Below are positions 44,440 through 52,613 of a stretch of 64,000 bases of DNA, piece after piece. Below the pieces are notes generated by a model. The model saw only the letters and a list, made by a program, of their open reading frames with translations. It had not been told where the DNA came from and did not search any database. Within the stretch, counting starts at the first letter, position 1, and every line of letters begins with the position of its first letter. The position numbers and the translations under genes are program-made. The DNA is from Sphingosinicella sp041916975 (GTDB taxonomy: Bacteria > Pseudomonadota > Alphaproteobacteria > Sphingomonadales > Sphingomonadaceae). The stretch spans positions 3,596,001-3,660,000 of the forward strand of contig NZ_JAYRYK010000001.1 of assembly GCF_041916975.1 (NCBI RefSeq). Direction: 5' to 3'.

Positions 44440-46704
44440 TTAGAAGTTGGCGCGGAAGTTCAGACCCACCGTGCGCGGCGCCACGTTGTTCACGAGCGTG
44501 CGGTTCTGCGCGATCGCGTTCGAGGTCGAACGCGTGATGGCCGTGTCGTCGAACAGATTGTTCACGAACGCATACACGCCCCAGGCGTTGTCTTCCGCCT
44601 CTACGCCGATGCGCAGGTTCGCAACTTCGTAGTCGTCGATGTAGCGGGTGAAGACGTAGGACGGACGGAAGTCCGACCACGAGCCGCCGACGTGGTTGGC
44701 ATCCATGCGGAAGAAGCCGTTCAGGCCTTCGCTCAGCCCCCACACATACTGTGCCGAAAGGCCCGCCGTGAATTTCGGCACGAACGGGATGCGGTCGCCG
44801 TCGAAGCCGGCGGCCGGGGCGATCGACGTACCGGCATTCGGCTGGTCTTCGGTCAGCTTGGCGTCGAGATAGGCGAGGTTGCCGGAGATCGAGAGGCCTT
44901 CGATCGGGCGCAGCGCGCCTTCAAGTTCGAAGCCGCGGATACGCGCCGAGCCCGCGTTGCCGATATAGGCGAACGCGCCGTTCGGCGTGCGCGTGCTGAT
45001 CTGCATGTCGGACCAGTCGATCTGGAACACGTCCATGTTGAGCGTGAGCTTGCGATCGAGCAGCGTCGTCTTCAGACCCGCCTCGTAGTTCCAGAGGCTA
45101 TCCGACTGGTAGGGCGTCAGTTCCTGCGCAAGACCGATCACCTGGTTCGCGCCGCCGGGGCGGAACCCCTGCGAGGCTTCGGCGTAGAAGAGCACGTCGT
45201 CGGTGATCTTGTACGAAGCGTTGAACTTGAACGCCGTCCCGTCCTCGTCCGAGGACACGAACGAGAGCGGACGCACCACCGCGCCGACGAGGATGGAGCC
45301 CTTCGTCGTCTCGCCGTTGATGTCCTTGTCGTAGCGGAAGTAACGGACGCCGGCGGTCAGGCTCAGCCGGTCGGTCACATCATACGAGACTTCGCCGAAT
45401 GCCGCGACCTGGCGAAGGCTGTCGTTGATGTAACGCGACGTCGCGATCTGGAGCGGATAAATGATCGCGCCCGTCACCGGATCGGCGTTCACCTGCGGAT
45501 TTTCCACGTGGATGTCGCGGTCGGAGAAGAAGCCGCCGATGGTCCAGTTGAGCGGACCCGAGCCGTCGGAGCTGAGGCGAAGTTCCGCCGTCCACGCTTC
45601 CATGTTCTGCTGCGGGAACAGCGCGGAGGTCGATTGGCTGTCGACGAGCGCATAGTAGTCCGTAAGCTGGGTGCCGACGCACGGGATCGCAGCGCTGCCG
45701 TTGAGACGGGCGCCGCAGCCCGCTGCCGTGCGCGTCGAACGGATGAAGCGCGAAACGTCGCTCACCGTCGAAATGTCGCGCTCCATGTAGGAACCGGCAG
45801 CCGTCAGCACCACGCCGCCGAAATCGTAAGCGGCCGTCAGGCTGAACAGATCCACGTCGTCACGCATCGGCTGGCGCGTCAGCGCATCCGAATTGTTCTT
45901 GCCCGCTTCCAGCGTCCACGAAGGCGTGTCCGTGCGCGAACGGTTCATGTAGTACGCCGCATCGATCGTCAGATCGTCGGTCGGGGTTGCCCTCAGCAGC
46001 AGGCGTCCGCCGTAGTATTTCTGCTCGTTGATATCCTTGATGCGGAGCGTCGTGTTGTCGATGTAGCCGTCCGCCTTGCGGTAGAAGCCCGTGGCGCGCA
46101 TCGCCAGCTTGTCCTGCACGATCGGCACGTTCACCATGCCGCTGGCCTCGAAATTGGCGCCGCCGTGCTTGGTTGCCGAAAGGCTGGTGTCGATCGCGGC
46201 GTCGAACTCGTTCGTCGGCTTCTTGTAGATCACGCGCAGCGTGCCGCCCATCGAGCCCGAACCGTAGAGCGTGCCCTGCGGCCCGCGCAGCACTTCGACG
46301 CGTTCGACGTCGAACAGACGAAGCTCCGGCGTCGAACCGCCGGCGTCGTTGCCCGCGCCGATCACGCCCGTCACCGGGGTTTCGTCGTAGTAGGTGCCGA
46401 CAGTCGGCTCACCGGCCGCCTGAATGCCGCGGATCACAACGCGGCGCTGCGAAGGGCCACCGTCCACGAAGGAAAGGCTCGGCACGCTCGCATTGAGGTC
46501 GGAGATGCTCTGAACGCCCGAATTCGCGATCGTGTCGCCGGTAACGGCGGAGATCGAGATCGGCGTATCCTGCAGGTTCGTGTCGCGTTTCAGCGCCGTG
46601 ATGATGATTTCGTCACCCGTCGCTTCCTGCGCGACGGCGGCTCCGCTCACCCCGGCCATTGCCGTGGCGGCGAGGAAAAACGACATTTTGAACGTCTTGC
46701 TCAC
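44440..46704 (-). CDS. TonB-dependent receptor 5
   Basis: A 754-residue outer-membrane receptor: signal peptide with FFLAATAMAGVSGAAVAQEA, Ton-box region DEIIITALKR, plug with RVEVLRGPQGTLYGSGSMGGTLR, and a barrel ending LNFRANF with terminal Phe. The start is GTG at 46704: AGGGAGA lies 6 nt upstream and the signal peptide begins a few residues later, while the longer open frame upstream lacks any homologous look. It is divergent from the M14 peptidase gene over a 364-bp region with two hairpins. Confidence 0.93.
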   Translation of the reverse strand: MSKTFKMSFFLAATAMAGVSGAAVAQEATGDEIIITALKRDTNLQDTPISISAVTGDTIANSGVQSISDLNASVPSLSFVDGGPSQRRVVIRGIQAAGEPTVGTYYDETPVTGVIGAGNDAGGSTPELRLFDVERVEVLRGPQGTLYGSGSMGGTLRVIYKKPTNEFDAAIDTSLSATKHGGANFEASGMVNVPIVQDKLAMRATGFYRKADGYIDNTTLRIKDINEQKYYGGRLLLRATPTDDLTIDAAYYMNRSRTDTPSWTLEAGKNNSDALTRQPMRDDVDLFSLTAAYDFGGVVLTAAGSYMERDISTVSDVSRFIRSTRTAAGCGARLNGSAAIPCVGTQLTDYYALVDSQSTSALFPQQNMEAWTAELRLSSDGSGPLNWTIGGFFSDRDIHVENPQVNADPVTGAIIYPLQIATSRYINDSLRQVAAFGEVSYDVTDRLSLTAGVRYFRYDKDINGETTKGSILVGAVVRPLSFVSSDEDGTAFKFNASYKITDDVLFYAEASQGFRPGGANQVIGLAQELTPYQSDSLWNYEAGLKTTLLDRKLTLNMDVFQIDWSDMQISTRTPNGAFAYIGNAGSARIRGFELEGALRPIEGLSISGNLAYLDAKLTEDQPNAGTSIAPAAGFDGDRIPFVPKFTAGLSAQYVWGLSEGLNGFFRMDANHVGGSWSDFRPSYVFTRYIDDYEVANLRIGVEAEDNAWGVYAFVNNLFDDTAITRSTSNAIAQNRTLVNNVAPRTVGLNFRANF

Positions 46705-47068
46705 TCTACATCTCCCTTTACGCGTGCCGGCCTTAATGATCCGCCGGACATCGATTATGCGAACGAAAGGCCCGTATCGAACGGTCCTCGAAGAACTCTC
46801 GACTGACAAACCCCCTTGTTTGGCCATGTCATAGAAGACGCGGACCAGTACATTTTGAGAGGGAGTCTGAACCGATCCCCAACTCGTTGTCGGTCGTTCT
46901 GAGTCGAGGTCACGTACTTGGCAAGATGATTGTTGCGTATCCCGACAAAATGATGAAATCCTGATGCCATCAAGCATCAGGTCTCCGCAAGGAGATGCCA
47001 AAACGGCTTCGGCGGCTGCCGCGGAAGGCGAACGATGCTGTGTTGTGTGTGGCGTGGAAGGGGCAAAT
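46705..47068. other. Divergent intergenic region between TonB receptor 5 and M14 peptidase
   Basis: 364 bp without a supported gene, less GC-rich than its flanks. Near the M14 side, CCTGATGC (46960-46967) pairs perfectly with GCATCAGG (46974-46981), and immediately after it TCTCC (46982-46986) pairs with GGAGA (46991-46995) closing a GCAA tetraloop. These may be a structured 5' leader or overlapping operators. No clear -35/-10 pair stands out. Confidence 0.5.
46960..46995 (+). promoter_or_regulatory. Tandem hairpins in the presumed leader of the M14 peptidase gene
   Basis: An 8-bp perfect stem with a 6-nt loop is followed directly by a 5-bp stem closed by a GNRA-type GCAA loop, about 75 nt before the M14 ATG. 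The first palindrome could also be a protein site. No riboswitch class is recognised. Confidence 0.35.
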
Positions 47069-49807
47069 ATGGTGAGAATGGCGGTTGGCGCTGCGATTGC
47101 GGTACTGCTCGGAACGACGGCGATGGCGCAGCCGATGGACGCGGATTTCGCGAAATCCGTGAAGGCTTGGACGACAAAGCCGGAGTTCAGCAGCCCGCTT
47201 GTGGATCATTTGCCGGTTTCGGATGCCGTTCCGTCGCCGAAACAGATTCTGGGTAACCATATCGGTGCACCGAAGGTGCTGCACTATTACGAGCAGATCG
47301 TTGGCTATTACCGCGCGCTCGCCGAAAAATCGCCGCGCATCAAGATCATCAAGATCGGCAAGACCGAGGAAGGCCGCGAGAACATCGTCGTGATGATCTC
47401 GTCGGAGGAGAATCTCGCGAAGCTCGATACCTACAAGGCGAATCTCGCGCTGCTCGCCGATCCGCGCAAGCTGCCCGCGGCGGACGCGCCCGCCGTGATC
47501 GCGGGAACGAAGCCGATCTATCACCTGTCGGCGGGTCTTCACAGCGCCGAAACCGGACCGCCAGAGATGCTGATGGAACTCGCCTACCGCCTGCTGACGG
47601 ACGAGGGCGAGATGATCCGCGGTATCCGCGATAACCTCGTCGTCGCGCTCAGCCCGGTTTTGGAAGCCGACGGCCGCGATCGCTATGTCGATTGGTACTA
47701 CCGCAACCTCATCGACGAGACCGACGACCGCAACAAACCCGGCGGTCCGCCCTACTGGGGCAAGTATATTTACCACGACAACAACCGCGACATTAACTTC
47801 TCGGATGTCAGCGCGCGCCACCTGATGAACTATTACCTCGAATGGCACCCGCCGGTGTTGCACGAGCTGCATGAATCGGTGCCCTTCCTCTATACCTACA
47901 GCGGGCAGGCGCCGCAGAATCCCGATCTCGACCCGATCCTGTTCGGCGAATTGCCGTGGTTCGCGAACTACGAGATGGCGCAGCTCACCAAATACGGAAT
48001 GCCCGGCGTGTGGACGCACGGCTTCGTCGATGCGTGGACGCCGGGCTACCTCGCCTTCATGTCGTCGAACCACAACGGCATGCTGCGCATGTACGAAACC
48101 TTCGGCAACGGCGGCGCGACGACGATGCTGCGTCATGTCGCGCCCGAAGTGCAGACCTCCGTGCGCGGCGGCGACTGGACCAAGCGCGACTGGTATCGTC
48201 CCAGCCCTCCCTACAAGGAGGTGGTCTGGTCGATGCGCAACAACACCAACTACATGCAGACGGGTGTGCTGACCGCGCTCGAACTTGCCGCCAAGCACCC
48301 GAACGTTATCCTCGAAAACTTCTACAAGAAGAGCGCCAACGCCATGGAGAACGGCAAGACGAAGGCGCCTTACGCCTACATCATACCGGGTGGTCAGAAG
48401 GACGATACGCGCGTCGCTTTCGTCACCAATCTGCTCCGTCTGCAAGGCATCGAGGTCGGCCGCACGGCGAAGACGGTCAAGCTGAAAGACCGCAGCTATC
48501 CGGCCGGTTCGCTGGTCGTGAAGCTCGATCAGCCCTACGGCCGCCTCGCCAAGATCCTGCTGCGCAAGCAGGACAATTACCCCGACGAGAAACTCGGCAC
48601 TTATGATGACGCGGCGTGGACAATGGGCATGATGGCCCACGTCGATATCGCGGAGGTGGACGACAAGGCGGCGCTCGACATCCCGACGACGCCTGTCGAC
48701 CGCCTGACACCGCGTGGCAGTATCTCCGGTCGCGGCGCGGGCACCTATGCGGTGCTCGATAACGGCTCGGTCGGCCTCGCGACGCTTCGCTACCGTCTGA
48801 AGGACGCGAAGGTCCGCGTTGCCGAGGCCGATTTCAAGGCGGGCGGCAAGACGCTTCCCGCAGGCTCCCTGCTCGTCGATGGCAGCGCCTATGACGTATT
48901 GAAGCCTGCCGTGGAATCGCTGGGTCTGGAAGCCGTCTCCGTCAGCGGCAATCCAGCCGCGCACGAAACCGCGCTGCCGCGCACGGCGATGTTCAGCACA
49001 TGGGGGTCGAGCGAGAAGGTCGGCTGGGTGCGCTACGCCTTCGATCAGCACGAGATCGCCTACGATCTCGTCTTCAAGGAACAGGTCCGCGCCGGTAACC
49101 TCCGCGACAAGTACGACGTCATCATCCTGCCGACGCAGGGCCGCTCCACGAAGGATATCGTTTTCGACATCCCCGTGAAGGGCAAGCCGCTGCCGTACAC
49201 CAAGACAGACCGCTACCGCTTCCTCGGCGATTACGGCACGTCGGAGGATGTACGCGGCGGCATGGGCCTTGAAGGCATGGTCGAGCTTCGGAAGTTCGTG
49301 GAGGCGGGCGGCACGCTCATCACCACGGGCGACGCGAGCGCCGTGCCGGTTGAATTCGGCCTCATCGACGACATCGTCTCCACGCGCGCGCCCGGCGATT
49401 TCTACGCGCCTGGCCCGATCGTGAAGGCGAAGGTGCTGCAGCCGAAGAACCCCGTGTTCTATGGCTACGACGAGACGGAAATGCCCGTGCGCTGGGCGTC
49501 CAACACGCTCTACGGCGTGCCGGAGCGGCTGAAAGGCCGCATCATGATGGAATTCCCGGGCGGCAAGGACGGCGTGCTCAGCGGCTTCATGCGCGGCGCC
49601 GACGGGGTGAAGGACCGCGCCGCGATCCTCAACATCCCGCAGGGCGAGGGCCGCATCCTGATGTTCGCCACGAACCCCGTCTGGCGCTGGCAGAACCTCG
49701 GTGAGTTCCGGATGCTCTACAACGCGCTCATCAACTGGAAGCAACTCGGCATCACGGACGTGGCGCCGCCCGTTCCCGCGCCGATCGCCCCCGTTTCTGC
49801 AGAATAA
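47069..49807 (+). CDS. Secreted M14 family metallocarboxypeptidase
   Basis: A 912-residue zinc peptidase with a signal peptide (MVRMAVGAAIAVLLGTTAMAQ). The zinc motif HxxE is LHSAETGPPE (His158, Glu161); the substrate-binding NR pair is in HDNNRDINF, and HELHES supplies the likely third zinc His region. The M14 domain covers about residues 60-400; a long C-terminal part includes a class I amidotransferase-like fold (YDVIILPTQGRS, GGTLITTGDASAV) without an obvious catalytic Cys. The ATG at 47069 follows GGAAGGGG; upstream ATGs in frame give no signal peptide. It leads an operon with M20 and M19 peptidases and would trim peptides in the periplasm or outside. Confidence 0.9.
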   Translation: MVRMAVGAAIAVLLGTTAMAQPMDADFAKSVKAWTTKPEFSSPLVDHLPVSDAVPSPKQILGNHIGAPKVLHYYEQIVGYYRALAEKSPRIKIIKIGKTEEGRENIVVMISSEENLAKLDTYKANLALLADPRKLPAADAPAVIAGTKPIYHLSAGLHSAETGPPEMLMELAYRLLTDEGEMIRGIRDNLVVALSPVLEADGRDRYVDWYYRNLIDETDDRNKPGGPPYWGKYIYHDNNRDINFSDVSARHLMNYYLEWHPPVLHELHESVPFLYTYSGQAPQNPDLDPILFGELPWFANYEMAQLTKYGMPGVWTHGFVDAWTPGYLAFMSSNHNGMLRMYETFGNGGATTMLRHVAPEVQTSVRGGDWTKRDWYRPSPPYKEVVWSMRNNTNYMQTGVLTALELAAKHPNVILENFYKKSANAMENGKTKAPYAYIIPGGQKDDTRVAFVTNLLRLQGIEVGRTAKTVKLKDRSYPAGSLVVKLDQPYGRLAKILLRKQDNYPDEKLGTYDDAAWTMGMMAHVDIAEVDDKAALDIPTTPVDRLTPRGSISGRGAGTYAVLDNGSVGLATLRYRLKDAKVRVAEADFKAGGKTLPAGSLLVDGSAYDVLKPAVESLGLEAVSVSGNPAAHETALPRTAMFSTWGSSEKVGWVRYAFDQHEIAYDLVFKEQVRAGNLRDKYDVIILPTQGRSTKDIVFDIPVKGKPLPYTKTDRYRFLGDYGTSEDVRGGMGLEGMVELRKFVEAGGTLITTGDASAVPVEFGLIDDIVSTRAPGDFYAPGPIVKAKVLQPKNPVFYGYDETEMPVRWASNTLYGVPERLKGRIMMEFPGGKDGVLSGFMRGADGVKDRAAILNIPQGEGRILMFATNPVWRWQNLGEFRMLYNALINWKQLGITDVAPPVPAPIAPVSAE

Positions 49808-49825
49808 CCCTCAAGGAGTTCTCCC

Positions 49826-51388
49826 ATGATCCGCAAGTCCATGTTCCTCGCCGCCGCACTTTCCGTCGCCGCATTCTCTGCCGCGGCGCAGGAAGCAAAG
49901 CGCCCTGAGTTTCCGTTCACCACCGAAAAGGCCTACGACGCCGGCAAGGTCGCAGCGTACAAGGGCAAGCACGCCGCCGCGTACAAATACATCGATGCGA
50001 ACAAGGCCGCGCACGTCGAAAACGTGCAGCGCTGGGTGCGCCAGCGCTCGATCAGCGCGCAGAATGATGGCGTCACGCAGATGGCGGAAATGCTGGCGGC
50101 GGACCTGAAGGCGCTCGGCTTCAAGGAGGCGGAGCTTGCCCCCACCAAGCGCCACCCCGGCGTCTGGGGCTATTACGACGCGGGCGCCAAGACCACGATC
50201 GCCGTCTACATGATGTACGACGTGCAGCCGATCGAGCCCGTGGGCTGGAACGTCGATGCCTTCGCCGGCACGATTCTCGAGGATCACGAGCTCGGCCGCG
50301 TCCTCATGGCGCGCGGCGCGACCAACCAGAAGGGCCCGCAGCGCATCTTCCTGAACGCGCTCGAAGCGATCATCAAGGCCGAGGGCAAGCTGCCGGTGAA
50401 CGTCATGCTGCTCGCGGAGGGCGAGGAGGAACTCGGCTCGCCGCACTACCCGGATCTCATCGCCAAGTATCAGGACCGTCTGAAGCAGGCGAACGGCGGC
50501 GTCCTCTTCCCGATGATGGGCCAGACGCTGGCGGGCGGCGTGCAGATGTCGCTCGGCGTCAAGGGCAACATCTACTTCGAGCTTGAAGCGCAAGGCGGAC
50601 CGCAGGGCGGCCCCAAGACGGCGGAAATCCACAGCTCGCTGAAAGCCATCGTCGATGCGCCCGGCCTCCGCCTCGCGCAGGCGATCGCGAGCCTCACCTC
50701 GCCGGACGGCAACGTCATCACCGTGCCCGGCTTCTACGATTCGATCCGCCAGCCGAATCAGGAGGAGCAGGAGCTCATCAACGGCGTGCTCCCGGCGTGG
50801 ACGGCGAATGAGCCCGCGATGCGCAAATCGCTCGGCGTCGACAAGTGGATCGACGGCATGAGCGGCCGCGAGGCAATCACCCAGTACCTCTTCAACACCA
50901 CGCTCAATATGGACGGCATCTGGGGCGGCTATTCGGGCGAAGGCACGAAAACCATCCTGCCGCACAAGTTCACGGCGAAGTTCGATTCGCGCCTCGTGCC
51001 GAACCAGACGCCCGACGAATCAGAGCGCCTCATCCGCGCCCACCTCGATGCGAAGGGCTTCACGGACATCAAGCTCACGCGCCTCTCCGGCTACCCGCCC
51101 GCGCAATCCTCGGTGAAGGAACCGCTCGTGCAGGCTGTGATCGGCGCGTACCGCAAATACGGCATCACGCCGAGTGTCATGCCCCGCCTTGCGGGCAGTG
51201 CGCCCTACTACGTGTTCACCGATATCCTGAAGATGCCGATCGTTTCGGCGGGTATCGGCTACGGCACCGGCGCGCACGCACCCAATGAGTTCATCGTCAT
51301 CGATCCGAAGCCGGGTTCGAAGGTCGCGGGCATCACGGAGGCGGAGAAGTTCTACGTCGACGTGATCCACGCCGTCGCGAAGCGCTAG
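49826..51388 (+). CDS. Secreted M20 family peptidase with altered metal ligands
   Basis: A 520-residue M20-fold peptidase with a signal peptide (MIRKSMFLAAALSVAAFSAAAQ). EGEEELGS gives the general-base Glu region and GAHAPNEF the last metal His. However, the first metal motif HxD reads MYD (Met130, Asp132) in YMMYDVQPIEP, and the bridging Asp of the DxK motif is Asn167 in GATNQKG. Two of the usual metal ligands are therefore changed, so it may bind one metal or work differently. AAGGAG precedes the ATG, 19 nt after the M14 stop, in a clear three-peptidase operon. Confidence 0.88.
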   Translation: MIRKSMFLAAALSVAAFSAAAQEAKRPEFPFTTEKAYDAGKVAAYKGKHAAAYKYIDANKAAHVENVQRWVRQRSISAQNDGVTQMAEMLAADLKALGFKEAELAPTKRHPGVWGYYDAGAKTTIAVYMMYDVQPIEPVGWNVDAFAGTILEDHELGRVLMARGATNQKGPQRIFLNALEAIIKAEGKLPVNVMLLAEGEEELGSPHYPDLIAKYQDRLKQANGGVLFPMMGQTLAGGVQMSLGVKGNIYFELEAQGGPQGGPKTAEIHSSLKAIVDAPGLRLAQAIASLTSPDGNVITVPGFYDSIRQPNQEEQELINGVLPAWTANEPAMRKSLGVDKWIDGMSGREAITQYLFNTTLNMDGIWGGYSGEGTKTILPHKFTAKFDSRLVPNQTPDESERLIRAHLDAKGFTDIKLTRLSGYPPAQSSVKEPLVQAVIGAYRKYGITPSVMPRLAGSAPYYVFTDILKMPIVSAGIGYGTGAHAPNEFIVIDPKPGSKVAGITEAEKFYVDVIHAVAKR

Positions 51389-51406
51389 CTGCAAAGGGTA
51401 GGGGAT

Positions 51407-52552
51407 ATGGACGGAACCAGCGAGATCAGCCGCCGCGCCTTTACAGCAGGCGCGGCGGGCCTCGGCCTGTCGGCATTGGCGGGCATTTCGCCTGCCGCCG
51501 CCGAGACTATCGCACCATCGATCGCTGCGCTTTACCGCAAGGCGATCGTTATCGATGCGCTCGCCTCGCCCGATACGTGGAACGTTCCCTATCCCCCGCC
51601 CGGCGAACTCACGCCCGAAAAGCTCGCGAACGTGCGCGCCTCGGGTATCACCGCTGTCAATCTCACAGTCGGCAGGCCCGGCAGCTTCGTCGATACCGTG
51701 AAGGAAATCTCGAAGTGGGTTCGCCATATCGAAGCGCATCCTGATCATTTCCTGCTCGTGAAATGCCATGCCGATCTCGCCGCCGCCAAGAAGGCGGGCA
51801 AGCTCGGCATCATCTTCGGCTTTCAGGGCATGGGCATGATCGGCGAGGATCTGAGCCTCATCGAAACGTTCGACGGCCTGTGGGTGAAGATCATGCAGCT
51901 CACCTACAACGATAGGAACCCGCTCGGCGCGGGCAGTTCCTCGCCCGACAACGAGGGGCTCACGCCGCTCGGCCGCGAAGCCGTGGCGCGCATGAACAGC
52001 CTCGGCATCCTTGTCGATACCGGTCACGCCACACCGCAGACGGTGATCGACGCTGCCGCGGCCTCATCGAAGCCGATCACCTGCTCGCACACCGGCGCCC
52101 GTGCGATCTACGCGAGCCAGCGCAACCAGACGGATGCCGCGCTCCGCGCCGTGTCGGACACCGGCGGTGTCGTCGGCATCTATCTGATGCCGTTCCTCGG
52201 CCGCGATCCTGTGTCGCCCTCGCGCGCGCTGTTCATGAAGCACCTCATCCATGCGCTGAATCTGTGCGGTGAGGACCACGTCGGCATCGGCAGCGACCAG
52301 AGCATCACCCCCGTCGACATCTCCCCCGCCTATATGGAGATCGTCCGCAAGACGGCGGAGGCGCGGCAGAAGGCGGGCATCGGCGCCCCGGGAGAGGCCG
52401 AAGGCCCGGTTGCGGTCCCCGACCTCAATAGCGCCCGCCGCATGGAAATCATCGCGGCCGAACTCGACCGTGCGAAATACCCCGCACGCGTCATCGAAAA
52501 GGTGATCGGCGGCAACTTCGACCGCCTGTTCCGCGAGGTCTGGAAGGCCTGA
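51407..52552 (+). CDS. Membrane dipeptidase (M19 family), Tat-exported, atypical ligands
   Basis: A 381-residue member of the renal-dipeptidase family. A Tat signal SRRAFTAGAAGLGLSALAG lies at residues 8-26. DTGHATPQTV, SHTGARAIY and GIGSDQSITPVD supply the second-site His residues and Asp, and the C-terminal IEKVIGGNFDRLFREVW is typical. The first-site HxD after VID is replaced by ALASPD, and the usual bridging Glu (E-G-G) is Gln in FGFQGMGM, so the binuclear site is incomplete. It ends the M14-M20-M19 operon. The last 52 codons recur as a broken copy at 59664. Confidence 0.88.
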   Translation: MDGTSEISRRAFTAGAAGLGLSALAGISPAAAETIAPSIAALYRKAIVIDALASPDTWNVPYPPPGELTPEKLANVRASGITAVNLTVGRPGSFVDTVKEISKWVRHIEAHPDHFLLVKCHADLAAAKKAGKLGIIFGFQGMGMIGEDLSLIETFDGLWVKIMQLTYNDRNPLGAGSSSPDNEGLTPLGREAVARMNSLGILVDTGHATPQTVIDAAAASSKPITCSHTGARAIYASQRNQTDAALRAVSDTGGVVGIYLMPFLGRDPVSPSRALFMKHLIHALNLCGEDHVGIGSDQSITPVDISPAYMEIVRKTAEARQKAGIGAPGEAEGPVAVPDLNSARRMEIIAAELDRAKYPARVIEKVIGGNFDRLFREVWKA

Positions 52553-52557
52553 AACGT

Positions 52558-52585
52558 TCAGGGCGGAGCCGAAGCCCCGCCCTGA
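52558..52585. terminator. Stem-loop between convergent M19 gene and TonB receptor 6
   Basis: TCAGGGCGG (52558-52566) pairs perfectly with CCGCCCTGA (52577-52585) around a 10-nt loop, between two convergent stops. The T tail is poor on both sides, so termination may be partial. Confidence 0.6.
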
Positions 52586-52613
52586 TCATGTTCGTCTCGA
52601 AAGCGTCCCTCGC

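Noticed and set aside
46705..47001. N-terminal extension of TonB receptor 5 by about 99 residues
   Set aside because: It would bury the signal peptide; GTG at 46704 with AGGGAGA fits a secreted receptor.
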